Positions 25,901 to 34,107 of a DNA stretch of 64,000 nucleotides are shown here, piece after piece. The notes under the pieces were generated by a model. That model worked only from the letters and a program-made list of their open reading frames with translations, did no database searches and was not told the origin of the DNA. Origin of the DNA: Salinibacillus aidingensis (GTDB lineage: Bacteria; Bacillota; Bacilli; Bacillales; Alkalibacillaceae); contig NZ_BAAADO010000002.1 in assembly GCF_039522525.1 (NCBI RefSeq), positions 558,001 to 622,000 of the forward strand, written 5' to 3'. Position 1 is the first letter of the stretch, and every line of letters begins with the position of its first letter. A program made the translations under genes and the position numbers.

Positions 25901-26384
25901 AATTATCATCCAATTCCTTTTTAATTTTGAGCTTAGCCCGATGGAAAATAATGCGCGTATAGTTTTCACTTTTATCCACTAAGGCCGCAATTTCTTTAAA
26001 AGATAATTCACCATATACGCGTAAGGTGACAATTTCCTTTGGCAGCTCCTCCAACTGATGAATCGCTTCAATCAGACTGTTTTGTGCTTCCTTTTCTATC
26101 AGCCTGGCCTCTGGGGTATCCGTGTCCCACTCTTCTCTGGGGAGCTTTTTTAGTAGATGATCCTGATACGTTTTACTGCGATAAAAATTCTTCAACCGAT
26201 TCTTGGCAATCGCAAATAGCCAGGTCTGAACTGTTGACTCCTTGGAAAAGGTATGAGCGTTTTTCATCGCCTGAAAGAAAACCTCCTGCGTCAAGTCCTC
26301 AGCCACCTGCCGATTACTAGTCTTCACGTAAAAAAACGCATATATATTCGGATAGATATCTTTGTAAAGCTCCTCCAGCTCCAT
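25893..26384 (-). CDS. ECF-type RNA polymerase sigma factor
   Basis: A 163-residue group IV sigma factor. Region 2 lies at residues about 8-70 (IYAFFYVKTSNRQVAEDLTQ, then QTWLFAIAKNRLKNFYR). Region 4 lies at about 105-155 and includes LPKEIVTLRVYGELSFKEIA and NYTRIIFHRAKLKIKKEL. The ATG at 26384 is fixed by AAGGAGT 6 bases upstream. The gene heads a three-gene operon with its membrane anti-sigma factor and a YfjL-like protein. By analogy, the signal is at the cell envelope and the operon is likely autoregulated, but I could not identify a convincing ECF promoter. The regulon is unknown. Confidence 0.9.
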   Translation of the reverse strand: MELEELYKDIYPNIYAFFYVKTSNRQVAEDLTQEVFFQAMKNAHTFSKESTVQTWLFAIAKNRLKNFYRSKTYQDHLLKKLPREEWDTDTPEARLIEKEAQNSLIEAIHQLEELPKEIVTLRVYGELSFKEIAALVDKSENYTRIIFHRAKLKIKKELDDNYG

Positions 26385-26832
26385 AATGCTACTCCTTATC
26401 AAAAAGACCTGACAGAAAAATTATAGAATATATTCCCTTTCACTACATTCGTAACATGAACAACCGATTTGTTACAGAAATATTTCCGGTGACTGTCCCT
26501 CATTGCTTTAAAGCACTAAAATATAGAGGCTGAACAGCTATAGGGTGGGTGTTACTAAGAGGAGTTATTAAAAGCAGAATTTAAGTAAGGGTTAAAATCT
26601 CATGATCTCACTTAACATATACATATACTCATTCAAGTATGTTAGCAATATTCATCGGTTTTCGATGGTAATCTTTTTCAGATATTCCTCTTGTTAGGTT
26701 TGCTTGATCAATGATCACACCTGTTAACGCAAAAAATTAAATTGCTCTTAAATAAAGCATTATGCTCTTAATCAAAACAAAAAACCATTCTCCAACTTCT
26801 GAAGAACAGCTTCATTACATAAGGAAGAATAT
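26385..26832. other. Gene-free stretch upstream of the sigma operon
   Basis: AT-rich, with no ORF, RNA gene or clear repeat recognised. It should contain the promoter of the sigma factor operon. An inverted pair GTAAC...GTTAC lies near 26449-26475, but no confident promoter call is possible. Confidence 0.4.
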
Positions 26833-27558
26833 TTACTTTTTAACCTCACTAATAAATCTTTCTAATATTTTCGTATAGATATCTGGTTGTTCTGTATGAA
26901 CCAAGTGTGATGCAAAAGGAACGATAGATACGTGAACGTCATCTTTTATTGAGGGATATAATAATGCACCTTTTGTTTCAGCCTCTTTCTCTTCACCAAC
27001 TATATACAGAATAGGAGAATCAATTCCATCCAAATCTTTTGTTTCTTCAAATGGGTACCAATTTTCATCTTTAACAAACTTGAGGGACTCTTTCCAGTTA
27101 GACTTATGTAAATGATCAAAGTAACTTACCACTTCATCATTTTGTAATAATTGAGCCTGGTGTTCAATATCTTCTTTAAGGAGTTCCAACCAATTATCTG
27201 GTCTTTCAGGTATAACACCTGAAATCGCTAAACTTTTTACTTTATAAGGAAACCTTTTTGCAAAAAACAATCCTACTAAAGCTCCTAATGAACACCCTGC
27301 AATATGTGCAGATTCCACTCCTAAATGGATAAGGGTTTCGGCTATATCTTCTGCCGAGTCCTCAAAAAAATTGGAAAAGTCACCTTCTACTGATTTTCCA
27401 TGGCCACGCAAATCAGGAAGAACAACTTTATATTTATCTTTAAAATGTTCTCTCTGATATTCGAAATCCGTCAAACCAGTTTGCAATCCAGTATGAAGAA
27501 ATACAATAGGTTCTCCATCCCCAAAAACTTCAGTATGTAAAATCAAAATAATCCCCAC
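26833..27558 (-). CDS. Alpha/beta-fold hydrolase
   Basis: 241 residues, cytosolic, of the alpha/beta hydrolase superfamily. The oxyanion-hole segment FLHTGLQTG, the DLRGHGKS motif near residue 50 and the nucleophile elbow GCSLGA (Ser near residue 90) are visible. The acid is probably in YIVGEEKE near 185 and the catalytic His in FASHLVHTEQP near 218. The start is a GTG at 27558 with a close ribosome site; a TTG at 27546 is an alternative. It is monocistronic in an AT-rich region. Substrate unknown; ester hydrolase or lactonase are possible. Confidence 0.82.
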   Translation of the reverse strand: MGIILILHTEVFGDGEPIVFLHTGLQTGLTDFEYQREHFKDKYKVVLPDLRGHGKSVEGDFSNFFEDSAEDIAETLIHLGVESAHIAGCSLGALVGLFFAKRFPYKVKSLAISGVIPERPDNWLELLKEDIEHQAQLLQNDEVVSYFDHLHKSNWKESLKFVKDENWYPFEETKDLDGIDSPILYIVGEEKEAETKGALLYPSIKDDVHVSIVPFASHLVHTEQPDIYTKILERFISEVKK

Positions 27559-27858
27559 TCTTCCTATTTATTGCTATTAAATTCAATTTTAACATAATAT
27601 TATGAAAATTACCCCCAAAAATAAAAGACCATTAATGATACTCTTATGTCTTAAAAGAGAAAATAAATGTTATTCCTATTTTGCACAAATTTGGAGATCC
27701 TTACGGGAAATCAGCTATAACTTCTGTACAGGCAATACTTAAAACTTCCTTTTGATCTTAAAATATCGTTTTAAAATCAATATTAGAAACAAACTCTAAT
27801 AATCTGTTCATCTATGACTAAAATACCGATAAACTCCCAATTCAATACAAATACATGT

Positions 27859-27864
27859 TATACT
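27859..27864 (+). promoter_or_regulatory. Extended -10 promoter of the small toxin gene
   Basis: TGTTATACT is a TGn-extended -10, about 85 bases before the toxin start; a second TATAAT lies at 27868-27873. No good -35 is seen. The leader between promoter and ATG is long for so short a gene. Confidence 0.45.
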
Positions 27865-27948
27865 CAGTATAATAATAGACTGGCTTCGCATGAGGGGTGG
27901 CGCACCGATTCACCTTTTTGGATATTTCCAAGAAGGGAGGTGATGCCT

Positions 27949-28029
27949 ATGGACACGACAAATGTCTTAACGCTTATGATATCCTTTGGGATGTTAGTTG
28001 CGTTCATGATGTCTGACCATAAAAAATAA
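27949..28029 (+). CDS. Holin-like small membrane toxin (Hol-Tox type), 26 residues
   Basis: A 26-residue hydrophobic peptide, VLTLMISFGMLVAFMM followed by SDHKK, which closely fits the pattern of the putative holin-like toxins common in Bacillaceae (short acidic/polar start, one helix, HKK-type tail). GGGAGG lies 8 bases before the ATG. A hairpin with T runs on both strands begins on the stop codon (28027-28063), as expected if an antisense RNA converges on the toxin mRNA. That is the layout of type I toxin-antitoxin pairs such as TxpA/RatA or BsrG/SR4. The antitoxin RNA itself is only inferred. Confidence 0.65.
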   Translation: MDTTNVLTLMISFGMLVAFMMSDHKK

Positions 28030-28067
28030 CCCCTCATGTGCTTGATGGGCAATTGAGGGATTATTTT
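28027..28067. terminator. Bidirectional terminator overlapping the toxin stop codon
   Basis: TAACCCCTCA (28027-28036) pairs with TGAGGGATTA (28054-28063), one mismatch. TTTTC follows on the plus strand and a T-rich run (TTATTTTTTAT) follows on the minus strand. Confidence 0.6.
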
Positions 28068-28109
28068 CACTCCTGCGCCGCCCCTCTTGTTGGGGTTCGG
28101 TCTATTGTG

Positions 28110-28139
28110 CCGTAGACGTTACTGCGTCTACGGTTTTAT
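28110..28139 (+). terminator. Second terminator after the toxin gene
   Basis: CCGTAGACG (28110-28118) pairs with CGTCTACGG (28125-28133), followed by TTTTATA on the plus strand. Confidence 0.7.
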
Positions 28140-28298
28140 ATTATATGAACTTCTATTTTTAGTATACCTGATTTTGGTCAAAAAGAAAATGAAATTAGTT
28201 CCTTTTTAAAGAGTCAATGTCTCACTGAATTCTCACTGAATAGTCGAGAGATCTTTTCCCTCAACCTCTTCTAACCATTTGATGTCCCCTATCAATCC

Positions 28299-29387
28299 TT
28301 AATCTTTATATTCCCTGATATAACGCGTATCCACCCAATTTTTCAAATGCCAGGCCAATCGCCCGGTAATCAAATGTTCCTTATAATTTAAAAATCCTTC
28401 TTTATCACCCAGTGACATCATGGACAAACCATTTTTCTGCGGCGTGTACAGTTCTCCTTCTCCTGTCTCAAAAAATCCTTTTAAGTTCTTGAAAAGGATG
28501 GGTCCCTGTTTAACGGCAGACACTGCACCCTCGTCAATATTTGAATCGTTCTCGAGTGATACACAATCTCCTGCTCCAAACATAAAGGGGTATTTTTTAA
28601 CCTGAAGTGTATCCTCAACCTTTAAATAACCTTGATCGTCTACAGGTAATTTTGATGTGCTAAATAACCCAGGAGCTTTTGGGCCCGTTAACCAAAGCAA
28701 CTTATCAAAATAGATCTCGTTATGTAACGATGTCATGATTTTATGATGTTTTACACTGGTGACTTCTTCATTTTTTATAAGGTTTATATCTTTTTGAACA
28801 ACGATTTTCTCTATTTTATCTGATATCTTATGACTCTTATCCTGAAGTAACCGGTCCGGACTTATGAGCGTTACGGGAGTGTTCACATAATTCTTTTTTC
28901 GCCAGGTCTGTAATGACAAGCTGATTTCAATCGCCGCAGCACCACCGCCGACGATGACGACTTTATCTGTTTGGCGACATTCATTTATCGCATCGACAAA
29001 ATGATAATTAGGTTTTATCCGATAGGCATATTCGACGACTCCCGGAAGATCTGTACCAGCTGTTAATGAACCTATATTAAAAGAAATAGCATCAAAAGAA
29101 AGAACATCTCCGGTTGATGTTAAGACCATCTTCTGCTTGGGATCAATGGAAGTAACCGCTCCCTGCACCCAATTAATCTTACTGTTTTTGGCTAAAGTTT
29201 CTACATTAATGCTAATTTCACTTTTATCAAGCAGCCCTTCCGCATATGCGCCAAACTTACCTGAAAAGTACTGAAACTGCGAAGGTGAAATGACTGTGAC
29301 GTCTGCATCGGCTATAGGATGATCTTTTAGTTTTTTAATGACGTGCAAATGTGCGTGTCCGCCACCCACGAGCAATAATTTTTTCAT
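28299..29387 (-). CDS. FAD/NAD(P)-dependent pyridine nucleotide-disulfide-type oxidoreductase
   Basis: 362 residues, related to type II NADH dehydrogenases and sulfide:quinone reductases. The N-terminal FAD-binding motif is LLLVGGGHAHLHVI, the form typical of the group that is fused to SelD in other organisms. A second dinucleotide fold is VVIVGGGAAAIEI near residue 145, and the FAD-contacting MFGAGDCVSLEN lies near 270. No redox-active CxxxxC or paired SQR cysteines stand out, so sulfide oxidation is unlikely. AGAGGATG precedes the ATG. It is monocistronic. Probable membrane-associated electron transfer, donor and acceptor unknown. Confidence 0.8.
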   Translation of the reverse strand: MKKLLLVGGGHAHLHVIKKLKDHPIADADVTVISPSQFQYFSGKFGAYAEGLLDKSEISINVETLAKNSKINWVQGAVTSIDPKQKMVLTSTGDVLSFDAISFNIGSLTAGTDLPGVVEYAYRIKPNYHFVDAINECRQTDKVVIVGGGAAAIEISLSLQTWRKKNYVNTPVTLISPDRLLQDKSHKISDKIEKIVVQKDINLIKNEEVTSVKHHKIMTSLHNEIYFDKLLWLTGPKAPGLFSTSKLPVDDQGYLKVEDTLQVKKYPFMFGAGDCVSLENDSNIDEGAVSAVKQGPILFKNLKGFFETGEGELYTPQKNGLSMMSLGDKEGFLNYKEHLITGRLAWHLKNWVDTRYIREYKD

Positions 29388-29483
29388 ACCTGCATCCTCT
29401 TTTAATCGTTATTTATCATTCCTATGTAAACCATGGTAAATCATTAAAAAAAAGCAGTCCAATTTTTACATTGATTGGACTGC

Positions 29484-30893
29484 TTATTTCTCTTTAGGTA
29501 ATGTAAAGCGAAAAGTCGTCCCTGATTCTGAGCTGCTTAATAGCTCTAAGTCACCGTCCATCGCTTGGGCGATCATTTTACTAAACGGAAGCCCCAGCCC
29601 CAGTCCGCCTACTTTATACTTTTTCCCTTCTCCCCGATAAAAGCGTTCAAAAATAAAAGCCTGTTCCTCCTCGGGGATGCCTGTTCCTGTATCCTGTACA
29701 TCAATGTGAACACATTCAGGCTCTTCTTTAACCGAAACGCTAATCTGACCGGTTGCCTCCATCGCCTGGTTCGCATTGTTGAGCAGGTTGGTAATAATCT
29801 GCTGAAAACGGACAGAATCCACTCGCACCTGCAGTTCCTGTTCGGGCAGTGAGATGGAAATGTCCGGACGCTGATCATCCTGAGTCATTTCCCACTGATG
29901 AATCGTTTCCTGAACCAGCTTATGAACAGAATGGGTTTCAAACGTCATCGGCACTGCATTAGCCACGAAGGAGTTAAAAGCCAATAAGTCCTCCACCATC
30001 TTTTTCATTTTTGTGGTCTCTTTTAATGATATATCCAGAAATTCCTTCGCTTCCTCCCCGCTTACCACATCATCCTTCACCGCCTGCAGCAAGCCGCTGA
30101 CAGAGGTGATCGGAGTTTTTAATTCATGGGTAACTCCGGCCAGTAATTCCGAGCGGAGCCCTTCCAGTTTTTGCAGCTGCTGTGACATCTCTTTAAAGGA
30201 ATGCACAAGCTCGTATACTTCCTCTTCCCGCGCCTCAGAGGGCAGCTGAATATTATAGTTACCCTCCTGCACCTGCCTTGCTGCCTTTGCAACATCCTTA
30301 ATCGGCCTGGATAACCTTTTTGACAGGAAGTAAATCGCGGCCCAGCCCATGAGAGCCAATACAGCAATGATAATGAACAGCTGCTGATACTCCTGATTGA
30401 CGTGGTACAGGTTATCCTCTGTTTCCATGACGACCACCCAGCCAAATAACACAGAGCCTACTTGGATGGGCTGTTTAACGAGGTACAGACTGCCCCCTTC
30501 ATCTGTGGTTAACTTCTGCACCTGTTTTTCATTATTTAATACAGTTGGATTGATCCGTTGTTCATACGGACTCTGCGGGCGGTTGCTTGAAAGAATCACA
30601 CCCTCAGTGTTCACAATATAGATGTAAGGATTGCTCTCCATATTGGAAAACTGGCCCCGTTCCTCTAAAAATTTGCGCACATCTTCCTCGGGACGAACAG
30701 GCTCATCATTCACAAAACGATTCGAAATTTCCTGAGCCATAAAATTCATGATATTAATCCGGCTTTCAAAAGTCTGGTGCCTGATCCAAATCGCGGAAAT
30801 CACCGCAACCACAAGCAGTCCGACAGCAAGTGTATAAAGATAGCGGGTTGTCCAGTACCGCTGTAGAGGGATTCGCTTTTTGTTATTTTTCAT
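29484..30893 (-). CDS. Sensor histidine kinase of a CssS-like two-component system
   Basis: About 469 residues. TM1 lies near residues 15-35, an extracytoplasmic sensor domain of about 130 residues (YIYIVNTEGVILSSNRPQS resembles a PAS/Cache fold), and TM2 near 170-190. A HAMP domain follows, then HisKA with the phosphorylated His in GVTHELKTPITS near residue 257, and HATPase_c with NLLNNANQAM, DTGTGIPEEE and GLGLPFSKMI. The start overlaps the regulator's stop (ATGAAAAATAA); a GTG two codons earlier is an alternative. It is cotranscribed with the response regulator. The shared operator at htrA suggests a secretion- or envelope-stress signal; sequence alone does not prove this. Confidence 0.9.
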   Translation of the reverse strand: MKNNKKRIPLQRYWTTRYLYTLAVGLLVVAVISAIWIRHQTFESRINIMNFMAQEISNRFVNDEPVRPEEDVRKFLEERGQFSNMESNPYIYIVNTEGVILSSNRPQSPYEQRINPTVLNNEKQVQKLTTDEGGSLYLVKQPIQVGSVLFGWVVVMETEDNLYHVNQEYQQLFIIIAVLALMGWAAIYFLSKRLSRPIKDVAKAARQVQEGNYNIQLPSEAREEEVYELVHSFKEMSQQLQKLEGLRSELLAGVTHELKTPITSVSGLLQAVKDDVVSGEEAKEFLDISLKETTKMKKMVEDLLAFNSFVANAVPMTFETHSVHKLVQETIHQWEMTQDDQRPDISISLPEQELQVRVDSVRFQQIITNLLNNANQAMEATGQISVSVKEEPECVHIDVQDTGTGIPEEEQAFIFERFYRGEGKKYKVGGLGLGLPFSKMIAQAMDGDLELLSSSESGTTFRFTLPKEK

Positions 30894-31563
30894 AAACACT
30901 TAACTGATACCCCAATCCCCGCAGTGTACGGATTTCTCCTTCATCATCAGGCCAGTCTTTTAAAGCCTTCCTCAGGCGTTTAATGGCTAAATCAACCGCG
31001 CGATCACTGCCATCATAATCAAATCCCCACACCTGTTCAATCAACTGCTCCCTTGTAAACGTCTTGTTCGGATGCTCGGCCAGAAAAAGCAGCAGGGATA
31101 AATCCCGAGGCCGCAGCGCAATTTCCTCGTCCTGCAGCCAGACCCGATGTGCATCAAGGTCAATTTTCAGCTGTCCAAACTGCTGGACGGTGGAATCCTG
31201 AGCCTCTGTCCGGCGGAGAACGGCTTTGACACGGGCAACCACCTCATCACCGACAAAAGGCTTCGAAATATAATCATCCGCCCCCTCGTTTAACCCTGTC
31301 AGCCGATCATTGACCTCACCTAATGCCGTTAACATAATAACCGGACAGCTGCTTTTTTCCCGGATTTCCTTTAAAATCTCCCATCCGTCTTTTTCAGGCA
31401 GCATAATATCCAGGAGCGCCAATGAGGGATTGAACCGGGCAAACGTGTCCAGAACCTCGTCCCCGCTATAGACCTGTTCCGTATCAAACCCGGCCTTTTG
31501 TAAATACGCCCGCAAAACCTGACTTATAGGATATTCATCTTCAACAATTAAAATCCGAGTCAT
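30883..31563 (-). CDS. OmpR-family response regulator of the CssR-like system
   Basis: 226 residues. The receiver domain has the phospho-acceptor Asp in LALLDIMLPEKDGW near residue 52, acidic VEDE near 7 and KPF near 102. A winged-helix DNA-binding domain occupies about 130-223 (LRPRDLSLLLFLAEHP, then SDRAVDLAIKRLRKAL). GGAGATG precedes the ATG. Its upstream region carries TGTCAGACAGATGTCA at 31617-31632, identical to the site before htrA, consistent with autoregulation plus htrA control. It is not a close sequence copy of B. subtilis CssR, so the functional label is inference from the operator. Confidence 0.91.
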   Translation of the reverse strand: MTRILIVEDEYPISQVLRAYLQKAGFDTEQVYSGDEVLDTFARFNPSLALLDIMLPEKDGWEILKEIREKSSCPVIMLTALGEVNDRLTGLNEGADDYISKPFVGDEVVARVKAVLRRTEAQDSTVQQFGQLKIDLDAHRVWLQDEEIALRPRDLSLLLFLAEHPNKTFTREQLIEQVWGFDYDGSDRAVDLAIKRLRKALKDWPDDEGEIRTLRGLGYQLSVYEK

Positions 31564-31616
31564 TCCGTATCATCTCCAAAGTAACGCACGATTTCTCTAA
31601 TCCTATCATGGAAAGA

Positions 31617-31632
31617 TGTCAGACAGATGTCA
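31617..31632 (-). promoter_or_regulatory. Operator upstream of the two-component operon shared with htrA
   Basis: TGTCAGACAGATGTCA, with TGTCA half-sites one helical turn apart. On the minus strand ATCTGT inside it is 17 bases from TAGGAT, a plausible -10. The layout is the same as at htrA (24499). Confidence 0.7.
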
Positions 31633-31644
31633 AATATAACGGAG

Positions 31645-32196
31645 TTAAACGGAAATAACCCGCTTTAGGGCTTGACTGTAAACCTCGTAATCCTGCTCCG
31701 AAAATAAGGTCATAACCACTTTGCCAAAATGATGATTCTGTAAAAATTCAGTGATTGTCTGCAGCGCAACCTGAGCCGCCTTTTCAATTGGATAACCATA
31801 AACTCCCGTTGAAATCGATGGGAAAGAAATACTGCTAAGATTCTTTTCTTTCGCAAGCTCGAGGGAACTCAGATAGCAATTCGCCAGGAGTCCAGGTTCA
31901 CTTCCGCTGTTATTCCATACCGGACCAACTGTATGAATTACATAGCTGGCCGGCAGCTGATAGCCTTTGGTGAGTACTGCTTCTCCAGTCGGTAAATATT
32001 CGTTATGTAAAAGCTCTTTCCTGATTTGTTTGCATTCCTTAAGAAGTTCCGGCCCGGCCGCACGGTGTATGGCACCATCCACACCACCGCCACCTAAGAG
32101 AGAGCCATTCGCCGCATTAACAATGGCATCGGTTTGCTGTCTGGTAATATCACCTGTCATCAGCTCCAGTTGATTTCCGTTAATTTCCGTACGCAT
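31645..32196 (-). CDS. Macrodomain protein, O-acetyl-ADP-ribose deacetylase type
   Basis: 183 residues, a single macrodomain of the YmdB/MacroD class, cytosolic, hydrolysing O-acetyl-ADP-ribose or removing ADP-ribose from acidic residues. The binding loops are intact: GDITRQQTDAIVNAANGSL near residue 15 with the catalytic-type GGGGVDGAIHRAAG near 36, and the phosphate loop ISFPSISTGVYGYP near 125. AAGGAGG precedes the ATG by 7 bases. It lies upstream of the two-component operon in the same direction, but the 81-base gap holds that operon's own promoter and operator. The enzyme subclass is inferred from motif similarity. Confidence 0.9.
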   Translation of the reverse strand: MRTEINGNQLELMTGDITRQQTDAIVNAANGSLLGGGGVDGAIHRAAGPELLKECKQIRKELLHNEYLPTGEAVLTKGYQLPASYVIHTVGPVWNNSGSEPGLLANCYLSSLELAKEKNLSSISFPSISTGVYGYPIEKAAQVALQTITEFLQNHHFGKVVMTLFSEQDYEVYSQALKRVISV

Positions 32197-32483
32197 GCAA
32201 TCGCCTCCTTCCCTCTATCATATAATAAAGTTCGATTTCTATCATTTGGAGTGGTGTTAGCTTTGGATTCTGCTGTATTATCGTTGTGGTTTTGTTCAGT
32301 TTGGAAGTTATTTTGTTTAAAATTAATCGCAATTTTAAATAATTAAGCAGATGGTTGATTTTTGATTTTTCATGCCGGCAAAACTGCAATTGATCCCTGT
32401 TTCGAAAATTTTTTATCCTGTTTTGAAAATTATTTAACAATAATTAAGCCAAACCACTGAGCCATTCCCCCATTGAAACCCAC

Positions 32484-32513
32484 AAAAAAACCACCCCTCA
32501 AGAGAGGAATGGC
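32484..32513 (-). terminator. Terminator after homoserine dehydrogenase
   Basis: CCACCCCTC and GAGGAATGG pair imperfectly; on the minus strand a run of seven T follows. The 290 bases between here and the macrodomain gene are very AT-rich and hold no gene that I can support. Confidence 0.75.
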
Positions 32514-32523
32514 CTATACAATA

Positions 32524-33816
32524 TTATTCATTCGTCTCCACACGATAATAACTCTTAATCGTGTCGATATGCTCCAGCCCGTCGAATTCCTTTAATACCT
32601 TGTGGATGCTGCTCTTGGATGACTGATGGGTTACAATAATCAGTTCAGCTTTATGTTCCAGCTCATGCGGTTTTTGAATAACCTGCTCGATGCTGACTTC
32701 ATAAGCGGCAAGCCTCTTAGTAATTTGAGCCAAAACACCGCTTTGGTCATCAACAACCAGACGTAAAAAGTACTTGGCAAAAATTTCGTCATCCGTTTTG
32801 AGCTTTTTCTCCCGGTATGGGGCAACCATTCCCCGTCCACTGACACCGAGCTTCATATTTTTTACAACTGTAACCAAATCAGAGACAATAGCATTGGCAG
32901 TTGGCAACTCGCCCGCGCCAGGTCCATAAAACATCGTCTCGCCGACCGCTTCTCCATATACGTACACCGCATTAAAGACACCATTTACTGACGCAAGTGG
33001 ATGAGAATCTTTGATCATTGCAGGCTCTACACTGACTTCAATCCGTTCATCATCCTGCTTGGCAATGCCGATTAATTTAATTACATAGCCTAGATCCTGG
33101 GCATATTTAATATCATTCAAAGTGACGTCTTCCATCCCTTTACATTCGACTTCATCTAAATTCATCCCGACATGAAAGCCTAACGTACTTAGAATGGACA
33201 TCTTGCGTGCGGCATCCAGACCGCCCACATCAGAAATCGGGTTCGCCTCGGCATATCCGAGATCCTGAGCTTCTTTTAAGGCAGATTCATAGGATTCATC
33301 CTCCTGGCTCATTTTGGTCAGCATGTAATTGGATGTCCCATTCACAATGCCCATCATTTTTGTAATCCGATCGGAGGAAAAGCCTTCTACCAGAGCCCTG
33401 AGAATCGGAATTCCGCCCGCGACACTGGCTTCATAAAACAGGTCACAGCCATGCTTAGCTGCCGTTTCCAGAAGCTCACCTCCATGAACCGCCATCAGAT
33501 CTTTATTGGCCGTCACCACATGCTTTCCCTGCTCAAGGGCAGCGAGTACATATTCTCTTGTCTGGTCCACGCCACCCATGACTTCTACAATGACATCAAC
33601 GTCCGGATCCTGAAGAACCGTATAGGGATCCTCTGTTAATAAATCCTGATCAATATCAATGGTCCTTTTCTTTTCACGATTCTGGACTAAAATACGTCCG
33701 ATTCCAATCTCCATTCCGGTCTGTTTTACGAGATCATCCTGATGACCTTCAATCAGACGATAAACACCTGTGCCAACTGTTCCCATACCCATTAAGCCAA
33801 TTTTTACCTTATTCAT
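32524..33816 (-). CDS. hom: Homoserine dehydrogenase with C-terminal ACT domain
   Basis: 430 residues, cytosolic; it reduces aspartate semialdehyde to homoserine with NAD(P)H, the branch point to threonine and methionine. The nucleotide-binding GLMGMGTVGTGVYRL is at the start. VTANKDLMAVHG near residue 105 and the catalytic region GGIPILRALVEG with GIVNGTSNYMLTKM near 150-175 are intact. An ACT regulatory domain occupies about 350-427 (YFLRLVVDDQSGVLAQI), implying feedback control by threonine. GGGGAGG precedes the ATG. Here it is alone; in B. subtilis hom is followed by thrC and thrB, which are absent from this window. No riboswitch is seen upstream. Confidence 0.95.
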   Translation of the reverse strand: MNKVKIGLMGMGTVGTGVYRLIEGHQDDLVKQTGMEIGIGRILVQNREKKRTIDIDQDLLTEDPYTVLQDPDVDVIVEVMGGVDQTREYVLAALEQGKHVVTANKDLMAVHGGELLETAAKHGCDLFYEASVAGGIPILRALVEGFSSDRITKMMGIVNGTSNYMLTKMSQEDESYESALKEAQDLGYAEANPISDVGGLDAARKMSILSTLGFHVGMNLDEVECKGMEDVTLNDIKYAQDLGYVIKLIGIAKQDDERIEVSVEPAMIKDSHPLASVNGVFNAVYVYGEAVGETMFYGPGAGELPTANAIVSDLVTVVKNMKLGVSGRGMVAPYREKKLKTDDEIFAKYFLRLVVDDQSGVLAQITKRLAAYEVSIEQVIQKPHELEHKAELIIVTHQSSKSSIHKVLKEFDGLEHIDTIKSYYRVETNE

Positions 33817-34000
33817 GGTCTGCCTCTGCCTCCCCGAATTCGTCTTTTAGAATCTATCACTTAAATGAATCTCAGTCCTTCATAAGAGAACAATCGTATA
33901 TATATAATGGACATTATAATGGCTATGGATTGGTTTTTCAATGGGATTTGTATACAAAATTTTAAACATTTTTATTTGGAATTTTATCGTCAATACAAAG

Positions 34001-34052
34001 TAAAGTGAAACTTCCATCAGTGGGGGATTACGGCCATTTAATGCGTGATAAA
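34001..34052 (+). repeat. Dispersed structured repeat, family A, short copy
   Basis: TAAAGTGAAACTTCCATCAG ... ATTTAATGCGTGATAAAG matches 20295-20345 and both ends of 862-963. It lies between hom and the antiporter gene. Confidence 0.65.
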
Positions 34053-34087
34053 GCCCATGCTCAACCCTATCATTCCTGAGCATGGGC
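34053..34087 (-). terminator. Terminator after the RCK-type antiporter gene
   Basis: GCCCATGCTCA (34053-34063) pairs perfectly with TGAGCATGGGC (34077-34087) just beyond the 3' end of the minus-strand gene; a short T run follows on that strand. Confidence 0.75.
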
Positions 34088-34107
34088 AACTAAAACTCGT
34101 TTTCATT

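Noticed and set aside
27890..27915. T-box leader suggested by GGGTGGCGCACC
   Set aside because: It only loosely resembles the T-box sequence, no specifier stem is seen, and the gene behind is a tiny toxin-like peptide.
27949..28029. Prophage holin
   Set aside because: No lysin, terminase, integrase or structural phage gene is found around it; a stand-alone type I toxin explains it better.
28299..29387. Sulfide:quinone oxidoreductase
   Set aside because: The cysteines needed for sulfide oxidation are not visible at the expected places; only the general FAD fold is supported.
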